From Chloroflexota bacterium (GTDB lineage Bacteria; Chloroflexota; Dehalococcoidia; JACQUE01): 12,170 nt of DNA. A model generated the notes under the pieces. That model made no database searches, had not been told where the DNA came from, and saw only the letters and a program-made list of their open reading frames with translations. Below are positions 6,658 to 12,170 of the stretch, piece by piece. The stretch lies in the NCBI GenBank assembly GCA_016210425.1, contig JACQUE010000010.1, positions 1 through 12,170 on the forward strand, given 5' to 3'. Each line of letters opens with the position of its first letter. Position 1 is the first letter of the stretch. The position numbers and the translations under genes were made by a program.

Positions 6658-8046
6658 ATGAAGATACTCCTGGTTGAACCGCGCATAAGCTCGAAGATGG
6701 TCGGCTATACGCGTATGATTCGGCCGGAGCCGCTAGCCCTGGAGTTCATCGCGGCATCTGTCCCTGAGCACGATGTCCGCATCCTTGACCTTCGCGTTGA
6801 CGAGAAGCCCTTGGAGAAAGAGCTGGCGGATTTCCAGCCCGACGTCATGGGTGTCACCGGCTACACCACCGACGTCCCAAGCATGCGGGAGTTGATGCGC
6901 CAGGCCAAGGCCCTTGATCCGGACATCATCACCGTCGCCGGGGGCTACCACGCCAGCCTGCTTCCCGAGGACTTTGACCTGCCTTACGTCGACGTGCTCG
7001 CCATCGGCGAGGGCGAGAATACCTTCCGCGATCTGGTGAGCGCCCTGGACAGCAGGCAAGACTTGGCCAAGGTGCCTGGCCTTCGCTATCGCAAGGACGG
7101 CGTGCAAGTAGCGACCCCGCGTCGCAAGCTCTCCCACAACCTGGATGAGCTGCCCCTCGCTGCCCGCAGCCTCACCGACCGCTACCGCTCGCGCTACCAC
7201 TTCCACTTTTGGGAGAACCCCTACCTGGTCGAGACCACCCGCGGTTGCCCCTACCGCTGCAACTTCTGCTCCGTGTGGGTCTTCCACAACATGCGCTCGC
7301 GCCATCGTTCTGCGGAGTGCGTCGTCAACGAGTTGAAAAGCCTGAGCGGCAAGACCAGGATGATCTGCTTCGTCGATGACGAGCTCTTCCAGAACCCCAA
7401 GCGGGCGGAGCGCATCGCCGACCTGCTGAAGGCAGAGGGAGACCTCGGTTTCCAGTACTGGGCGCAGGTGCGGGCCGATGATGTAGCTAAGTGGCCGCAC
7501 ATCGCGGAGAAGTGGCGGGACGTGGGCCTCAACTCGGTGTTAGTCGGGCTGGAGAAGATAAACGACGAGGGGCTGGCTAGCGTAAACAAGAAGACCAGCA
7601 CTCAAATAAATGAAAAGGCAATCCACATACTACAGGACAACCTGGGTATTGATATCTGGGGCGCGTTCATAGTTGACCCGTCCTGGACCAAGTTTGACTT
7701 CGACAACCTCATCGACTACGTTCGCAGCCGGAAGATAGCCTTCCCCAGCTTCACCGTGCTGACGCCACTGCCGGGCACGCAGCTCTTTGCTGAGAAGGTG
7801 AACGAGCTGATAACCCGCAACTACGAGATATTCGACCTGCTGCACACCGTGCTACCTACCAAGCTGCCCCTTGATGAGTTCTACGCCAATATGGCCCGCC
7901 TCTACGAGAGCACGACGCTTGGCTGGCGTGATCTCCTCAACAGGGTCAAAGAGGGGCGCATACCCAGGTCATCGCTTGAGCGCGTTCGGGAGCTCCTCAA
8001 GGATGTGACTAACCCGGAGGCGTACCTGCGCAGCGCCCATACATAA
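6658..8046 (+). CDS. B12-binding-domain radical SAM protein (possible lipid-modifying enzyme)
   Basis: A 462-residue class B (cobalamin-type) radical SAM protein. The N-terminal Rossmann-like B12-binding domain (~1-135) has the usual MKILLVEP start, QPDVMGVTGYTTD (60-72), ITVAGGYHASL (91-101) and AIGEGENTF (115-123). It lacks the DxHxxG cobalamin-ligand motif, as many radical SAM members do. The radical SAM domain (~185-375) has TRGCPYRCNFCSVWVF, with cluster cysteines C197, C201 and C204 (CxxxCxxC), and VLTPLPGTQLF near its end (367-377). The CSxWxF pattern after the cluster recalls the hopanoid C-3 methylase HpnR group, but that assignment is weak; related enzymes methylate or rearrange many substrates. 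ATG 6658 follows GGAGGT. A FabF-type ketosynthase begins 21 bases downstream in the same direction, hinting at acyl-chain or lipid chemistry. The substrate is unknown. Confidence 0.85.
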   Translation: MKILLVEPRISSKMVGYTRMIRPEPLALEFIAASVPEHDVRILDLRVDEKPLEKELADFQPDVMGVTGYTTDVPSMRELMRQAKALDPDIITVAGGYHASLLPEDFDLPYVDVLAIGEGENTFRDLVSALDSRQDLAKVPGLRYRKDGVQVATPRRKLSHNLDELPLAARSLTDRYRSRYHFHFWENPYLVETTRGCPYRCNFCSVWVFHNMRSRHRSAECVVNELKSLSGKTRMICFVDDELFQNPKRAERIADLLKAEGDLGFQYWAQVRADDVAKWPHIAEKWRDVGLNSVLVGLEKINDEGLASVNKKTSTQINEKAIHILQDNLGIDIWGAFIVDPSWTKFDFDNLIDYVRSRKIAFPSFTVLTPLPGTQLFAEKVNELITRNYEIFDLLHTVLPTKLPLDEFYANMARLYESTTLGWRDLLNRVKEGRIPRSSLERVRELLKDVTNPEAYLRSAHT

Positions 8047-8067
8047 ACGTGTTGACGAGGATTGGCT

Positions 8068-9312
8068 TTGACTAAGAGGGTAGTTATCACCGGCATGGGG
8101 GTCATAAGCCCCTTGGGCCTGGATGTACCGAGCCTGTGGGCGGCGCTGCTGGACGGGCGCTCCGGCGTCGGCCCCATAACCCTTTTTGAAACAGAGGGCT
8201 TCGACACAACGTTCGCCGCCGAAGTCAAGGGTTTCGACCCAACGGCCCACCTGGACCGCAAGGAAGTGCGGCGCATGGACCGTTTCGTGCAGTTCGCTGC
8301 GACGGCCGCGCTGCAGGCGGTGGGACAAGCGAGGCTCCAGCCGCAAGACATGGCACTGGAGGAGTTCGGGGTTGTCATCGGCAGCGGCATCGGCGGGCTT
8401 ACGACCCTCTCGGAGCAGTTCCGCGTCCTTGCCGAGCGTGGCCCCGGACGCATCAGCCCCTTCCTGGTGCCCATGATGATCACCGATATGGCGTCGGGGC
8501 AGGTGTCCATACTGCTGGGGGCCAAAGGCCCCAACTGGTGCACCACCTCGGCCTGCTCCAGCGGTGCGGATGCCATCGGCGAGGCCTACGAGATAATCCG
8601 GCGCGGCGATGCCCCCGGAGTCATAACAGGCGGAAGCGAGGCGCCCATAACGCCCATTGCCGTGGCCGCCTTCAACGCTGCCCGCGCCCTCTCGACGCGC
8701 AACGATGCCCCCCAGCAGGCTTCGCGGCCCTTTGACGCAGAGCGGGACGGCTTCGTCCTGGGTGAGGGCGCGGCGATCCTGGTGTTGGAGGACCTGGAGC
8801 GCGCCTTAAGCCGGGGCGCTACGGTCATGGCGGAGGTGGCAGGCTACGGTGCGACCGCCGATGCCTTCCACATCACCCAGCCGGCCGAGGGCGGCGAGGG
8901 CGGCGCGCGGGCCATGCGTATCGCCTTGAAGAAGGCGGGCCTCGCGTCGGAGCAGATCGGCTACATCAACGCCCACGGCACATCGACACCCTTCAACGAC
9001 AAGCTGGAGACGATGGCCATCAAGAGTGTCTTCGGCGAGGCCGCCTACGGCACGCCGATCAGCTCCACCAAGTCGATGCATGGCCATCTGCTGGGCGCCG
9101 CTGGGCCAATCGAGGCTATTGCCTGCGTCATGGCCATCCAGAATGGCGTCATCCCGCCCACCATCAACCTGACCAACCCCGACCCTGAATGCGACCTGGA
9201 CTACGTGCCTAACAAGGCCCGCAAGGCCAAGGTGGAGGCCGCGCTTTCCAATTCGTTCGGCTTCGGCGGGCATAACTCCTGCCTGGTGTTTCGCTCGCCG
9301 GCTGGTATTTAA
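8068..9312 (+). CDS. fabF: 3-oxoacyl-[acyl-carrier-protein] synthase II (FabF type)
   Basis: FabF condenses malonyl-ACP with a growing acyl-ACP in fatty acid elongation, releasing CO2. With the chosen start the protein has 414 residues, and the catalytic triad falls at C163 (TTSACSSGADAIG), H303 (NAHGTSTPFND) and H340 (SMHGHLLGAAG), the same numbers as in E. coli FabF, with the conserved lysine at 335. The glycine-rich end NSFGFGGHN (395-403) is intact; the usual GGTN appears here as GGHN. I place the start at TTG 8068 because GAGGA (8057-8061) lies six bases before it and the protein then begins MTKRVVITGMG; the TTG at 8062 touches that site and is less likely. It follows the radical SAM gene closely and no other fatty acid synthesis gene is adjacent, so it may be the main elongation enzyme or a dedicated one. 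Confidence 0.95.
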   Translation: MTKRVVITGMGVISPLGLDVPSLWAALLDGRSGVGPITLFETEGFDTTFAAEVKGFDPTAHLDRKEVRRMDRFVQFAATAALQAVGQARLQPQDMALEEFGVVIGSGIGGLTTLSEQFRVLAERGPGRISPFLVPMMITDMASGQVSILLGAKGPNWCTTSACSSGADAIGEAYEIIRRGDAPGVITGGSEAPITPIAVAAFNAARALSTRNDAPQQASRPFDAERDGFVLGEGAAILVLEDLERALSRGATVMAEVAGYGATADAFHITQPAEGGEGGARAMRIALKKAGLASEQIGYINAHGTSTPFNDKLETMAIKSVFGEAAYGTPISSTKSMHGHLLGAAGPIEAIACVMAIQNGVIPPTINLTNPDPECDLDYVPNKARKAKVEAALSNSFGFGGHNSCLVFRSPAGI

Positions 9313-9325
9313 GGCGGAGAAGCTG

Positions 9326-9748
9326 ATGGCACAGCGGAGAAACCTTTCCGATCTTTATTATGGGCGCCGCCGGGATTTCGTCCGGCCACAGCCCAGGGAT
9401 GGCTGGGACAGATTTCTCGCCATGCTGGCCTATGTCTTCCCCTTTATCGTGCCCCTCATCCTTATTCTGACATCGAGCCGCCGCCCCTATCGCTACTACC
9501 ATGCCATGCAGTCGGTCTTCATGACCCTGTTCCTGTGGGCGGGCATCATAGCTGTCATAGCCTTCTGGTACGGCGTAACCGCCTTCTTTTACGGCTACAC
9601 CGACAACTCGCCGGGGAGCGGCGATATCCTCTGGTGGCTCTGGGGCTTCCATTTGGTTACTTGGTATTTTGGGTGGCGGGCCCTGCGCGGCAACACCTTC
9701 GACGCGCTCTGGGCCTCCACTTTTCTTGAGCGGATGGGCTGGATATAG
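9326..9748 (+). CDS. Small three-helix membrane protein (Tic20/DUF4870-like)
   Basis: A 140-residue integral membrane protein of unknown function. The first ~28 residues are Arg-rich and probably cytoplasmic. Hydrophobic segments lie at ~29-49, ~61-85 and ~100-117. The loop RRPYRYYHAMQSVF (52-65) between helices 1 and 2 resembles the conserved loop (charged turn, then HAxQ) of small Tic20/DUF4870-type proteins; this is by-eye similarity only. It is rich in Trp, Phe and Tyr. ATG 9326 follows GGAGAAG 13 bases after fabF, and recJ begins 5 bases after its stop, so it is co-transcribed with both. No catalytic motif is visible. Confidence 0.8.
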   Translation: MAQRRNLSDLYYGRRRDFVRPQPRDGWDRFLAMLAYVFPFIVPLILILTSSRRPYRYYHAMQSVFMTLFLWAGIIAVIAFWYGVTAFFYGYTDNSPGSGDILWWLWGFHLVTWYFGWRALRGNTFDALWASTFLERMGWI

Positions 9749-9753
9749 CCGGC

Positions 9754-11472
9754 ATGCTCCAGAGGAGATGGCGGTTGCCTAGGCCCGTACCCCACGAGCA
9801 ACTGACTGCCTTCCCCAAGCTGCCCCCCTTCTTTGTGCAACTGCTTTACAACCGCGGCATCACCTCTGCTGCTTCTTGGGAGCTCTTTGCTGCCGCCGAT
9901 GAAAGGCTCCAGCACGATCCCTTGCTGCTCCCGGATATTGAGAAGGCCCTCGAAAGGATAGAGACAGCTCTCGGCCGGGGCGAGCGCATCGCCGTGTATG
10001 GCGACTTCGATGCTGATGGTGTGACGGCCACAGTCCTGCTCACGCAGGGCTTGGCAGTCCTTGGGGCTAACGTGTGTCCATACATACCCCACCGTATCGG
10101 CGAGGGCTATGGGCTCAACAAAGCGGCGCTGAGCGGGCTGCGGGCGCAGGGAATCGAGCTGGTCATAACGGCGGACTGCGGCATCAACGCCCACGATGAG
10201 GTGGAGCATGCCCGTTCCTTGGGGCTTGACGTCATTATCACCGACCACCACAGCCTGACGGGCCCCGTGCCCGCCGCAGCAGCGGTCGTCTGCTCGGGCC
10301 ACAGCGGACGCCTCTATCCGCATACCGGCCTGGCCGGAGTGGGGATGGCCTACAAGCTGCTCGAGGCCATGGCGCAGGCTTTTCCCGGTCGCGGGCTTGC
10401 ACCGGAGAGCTACCTTGACCTGGTGGCCTTGGGCACCATCGCCGACGTTGCGCCGTTGCAGGGCGAGAACAGGTTCCTGGTTAAGCGGGGATTGCAGCTT
10501 CTAAAGAGGCCGCAGCGGCCCGGCCTCTGTCAGATGATGGATCTCGCCGGCCTGCGCTCCGGTCAGGTGGATGCCGAGGCCGTCTCGTTCGTCCTGGCGC
10601 CACGCATCAACGCGGCCGGCCGGCTGGACCACGCCATGCTCAGCTACGGGCTCCTGGCTACCGATTCCCAAGATGAGGCCAGGATAATGGCGGAGCGCCT
10701 GGAGGCCCTGAACGTGCGGCGCCAGCGCCTGACGGCTGAGGTTCTGGCGAGAGCTCGGGAGGAGCTTGCGCGTACCGGCGCCGCCTGGCCGATCCTGGTG
10801 CTGGCGGACGAGGCATACGACCCCGGCGTTGCCGGTCTGGTGGCCAGCAAGCTCGTGGAGGAGTATGGCCGTCCGGCGGTCGTCATAGAGCGGGGCAGCG
10901 ATGTCTCCCGGGGGAGCGCCCGCAGCATCCCGGAGTTCAACATGGTGGAGGCGCTGAGCCGCCGGCCGGAGCTCTTCATACGCTTCGGAGGGCACCACCT
11001 GGCTGCCGGCTTCACCATACCAACAGGCAACCTTGAAGTGCTCCGTGTCCATCTCCTGGGCGCCGCTGAAGCCCACCTCTCAGGCCTTGAGCTTGAGCCA
11101 TCCTTGGACATCGATGCCGAGATTGGTGTTTCAGCCCTGCGCGGCGAGACCTTTCGCCTGCTGGCGATGCTGTCGCCCTACGGCGAGGGCAATCGGGCAC
11201 CGATCTTCCTGACGCGGGGGCTGGCGGTGATCGAGAGCCGGGCAACCACCGGCAATGGCGAGCACCTGCGTCTGAAGGTGCGAGGCGATGGCGTGACGTG
11301 GCCCGCCATCGGCTTCCGCCTGGGGCACCTGGCCCCGCGCGTCGGCCGGCGCGTCGACGCCGTCTACAGCATCACCACCGACCGCTTCAGCGGCAATAGC
11401 CTTTTGCAGCTTAACCTCCTGGACATTGCGCCTCATGGCGAACATCTGCCCCTCCCTCGCAAAGCGCCCTAG
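9754..11472 (+). CDS. recJ: Single-stranded-DNA-specific exonuclease RecJ
   Basis: RecJ degrades single-stranded DNA 5'->3' in recombination, mismatch and base excision repair. At 572 residues it has the usual core length. It carries the DHH-family motifs: YGDFDADGVTA (82-92), TADCGIN (139-145), TDHHS (163-167), GTIADVAPL (227-235) and APRINAAGRLD (282-292). The DHHA1 domain follows, with GSARSIPEFN (387-396) and FGGHHLAAGF (411-420), then an OB-fold-like C-terminus (~446-560). All metal-binding aspartates and histidines expected for activity are present. One local departure: the segment usually read as WHPGV is YDPGV here (355-359). The start MLQRRWRLP is typical of RecJ. No clear ribosome site precedes the ATG, only 5 bases after the previous stop, so translation is probably coupled. 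Together with nurA at the left end it is a second end-resection nuclease in the window. Confidence 0.95.
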   Translation: MLQRRWRLPRPVPHEQLTAFPKLPPFFVQLLYNRGITSAASWELFAAADERLQHDPLLLPDIEKALERIETALGRGERIAVYGDFDADGVTATVLLTQGLAVLGANVCPYIPHRIGEGYGLNKAALSGLRAQGIELVITADCGINAHDEVEHARSLGLDVIITDHHSLTGPVPAAAAVVCSGHSGRLYPHTGLAGVGMAYKLLEAMAQAFPGRGLAPESYLDLVALGTIADVAPLQGENRFLVKRGLQLLKRPQRPGLCQMMDLAGLRSGQVDAEAVSFVLAPRINAAGRLDHAMLSYGLLATDSQDEARIMAERLEALNVRRQRLTAEVLARAREELARTGAAWPILVLADEAYDPGVAGLVASKLVEEYGRPAVVIERGSDVSRGSARSIPEFNMVEALSRRPELFIRFGGHHLAAGFTIPTGNLEVLRVHLLGAAEAHLSGLELEPSLDIDAEIGVSALRGETFRLLAMLSPYGEGNRAPIFLTRGLAVIESRATTGNGEHLRLKVRGDGVTWPAIGFRLGHLAPRVGRRVDAVYSITTDRFSGNSLLQLNLLDIAPHGEHLPLPRKAP

Positions 11473-11498
11473 ACGACCCCAAGTCGATCTGATATATT
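11470..11498 (+). promoter_or_regulatory. Promoter candidate for cofD
   Basis: TAGACG (11470-11475, 4/6 to -35) overlaps the recJ stop codon. An exact 17-base spacer leads to TATATT (11493-11498, 5/6 to -10). Transcription would start near 11505, about 55 bases before the cofD ATG. It suggests cofD can be expressed separately from recJ. Confidence 0.4.
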
Positions 11499-11500
11499 GG

Positions 11501-11540
11501 GGGAGCTTCCTCCCTTCGCTCTTCTTCTGAGGAGGCTCAG
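11501..11540 (+). promoter_or_regulatory. Two small hairpins in the cofD leader
   Basis: First, GGGAG-CTTC-CTCCC (11501-11514), followed by a pyrimidine-rich stretch without a T run; as a terminator it would be weak. Second, CTGAG-GAGG-CTCAG (11527-11540), a perfect 5-base stem whose loop shows the purine core GAGG. That GAGGAGG is about 24 bases from the ATG, too far to be the ribosome site; the nearer AGGCAGAG (11551-11558) is the likely one. Both stems are short. Confidence 0.3.
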
Positions 11541-11559
11541 TCTCGGTCACAGGCAGAGA

Positions 11560-12170
11560 ATGATCACGACCCTTGCAGGCGGCGGCGGCGCCGCCAAATT
11601 CTTGCGCGGGCTTGTGCGCGTCGCTTCGCCGGGGGACATCACCGTCATCGTCAACACCGGCGACGACAGCGAGTTCTATGACCTCTACGTCTGTCCCGAC
11701 CTTGACATAATCACCTACACCCTGGCCGGGGTGGTCGACGAACAGAAGGGCTGGGGCTTCCGGGATGAGACCTTCCACTTCCTTGAAACCATCCGCAATT
11801 ACGGGGAGGAGGCCTGGTTCTCCCTGGGCGACCGGGACCTTGCCACTCACGTCCACCGCACGCGCCTGCTGCAGCAGGGGCTCTCGCTGACCGAGGTTGC
11901 CGACCGCATCCGCCGCGCTTGGGGCGTCCAGTCCCGCATCATTCCCATGAGCGATGCCCCCGTGCGCACCCGCTTTCAGACGCCCGCCGGCGAGCTCGCC
12001 TTTCAGGAGTACTTCGTCAAGCGCCAGGCAGGCGACGCCGTCGAGGGTGTCATCTTCCAGGGGAGCGAGCAGGCGGCACCGGCCCTGGGTGTGCGCCAGG
12101 CCATCCTGGAGGCCGAGCGCATCATCATCTGCCCCAGTAACCCCATCATCAGCATCGGGACGATCCTCTC
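11560..12170 (+). CDS. cofD: CofD/FbiA-type 2-phospho-L-lactate (phosphoenolpyruvate) transferase, N-terminal part
   Basis: CofD (FbiA in actinobacteria) joins a phospholactyl or phosphoenolpyruvyl group, from its guanylylated donor, to the deazaflavin Fo, the step that makes the F420 core. The visible 203 residues are roughly two thirds of a ~310-330 residue family. Motifs: LAGGGGAAKFLRGL at the N-terminus (5-18), VNTGDD (31-36), CPDLD (45-49), GWGFRDETF (64-72), WFSLGDRDLATH (86-97) and CPSNP (191-195). The GDRDLATH signature separates it from the related YvcK/GlmR family. The glycine loop reads GGGGAAKFL where GGVGAAKFL is usual, probably a tolerated change. The ATG at 11560 is the only plausible start; no in-frame ATG, GTG or TTG lies just upstream. 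It implies F420-dependent redox enzymes. The C-terminus is outside the window. Confidence 0.92.
   Translation, partial: MITTLAGGGGAAKFLRGLVRVASPGDITVIVNTGDDSEFYDLYVCPDLDIITYTLAGVVDEQKGWGFRDETFHFLETIRNYGEEAWFSLGDRDLATHVHRTRLLQQGLSLTEVADRIRRAWGVQSRIIPMSDAPVRTRFQTPAGELAFQEYFVKRQAGDAVEGVIFQGSEQAAPALGVRQAILEAERIIICPSNPIISIGTIL

Noticed and set aside
6733..7500. 255-codon minus-strand open frame
   Set aside because: Antisense to the radical SAM gene, with no family features.
1..12170. CRISPR array, insertion sequence, prophage or attachment site
   Set aside because: No regularly spaced repeats, transposase, integrase or terminal inverted repeats were seen; the genes look like housekeeping chromosomal genes with uniform composition.

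Overview
The window is a GC-rich, tightly packed bacterial chromosome segment with short intergenic gaps, frequent 4-base stop/start overlaps and GTG/TTG starts. The gene set fits a Chloroflexota (Dehalococcoidia-like) bacterium: an archaeal/thermophile-style NurA nuclease, a SelB factor, the coenzyme F420 gene cofD, a fused NAD(P)HX repair enzyme and a B12-type radical SAM protein. That assignment is an inference from gene content; there is no rRNA or other marker here. No mobile element, CRISPR array, tRNA or phage gene is visible.

Left part (1-4338, minus strand): a three-gene unit transcribed leftwards, selB -> membrane HD-GYP sensor -> nurA (cut by the window edge). selB and the HD-GYP gene overlap by ATGA, and nurA starts 3 bases after the HD-GYP stop, so they almost certainly share one transcript. 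SelB inserts selenocysteine. The HD-GYP protein is a two-transmembrane sensor whose extracytoplasmic domain carries a CXXCH heme-c motif, followed by HAMP, GAF and an apparently active c-di-GMP phosphodiesterase domain. NurA is a DNA-end-processing nuclease.

Middle (4339-6491): a 228-base divergent intergenic region with promoter-like elements on both strands, then acpS and the bifunctional nnr, overlapping by GTGA. AcpS activates acyl carrier protein; Nnr repairs damaged NAD(P)H.

Right part (6492-12170, plus strand): a 166-base leader region with a good -10, a small inverted repeat and a long hairpin, followed by a likely operon of a B12-binding radical SAM protein, a FabF-type ketosynthase, a small three-helix membrane protein and recJ. 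A second promoter-like site overlaps the recJ stop and precedes cofD, which runs off the right edge. The B12 radical SAM/ketosynthase pair suggests lipid or acyl-chain modification, but the substrate cannot be read from sequence. No stretch over 300 bases lacks a gene. The two observations most worth follow-up are the heme-c HD-GYP sensor co-transcribed with selB, and the radical SAM-FabF unit with its structured leader.
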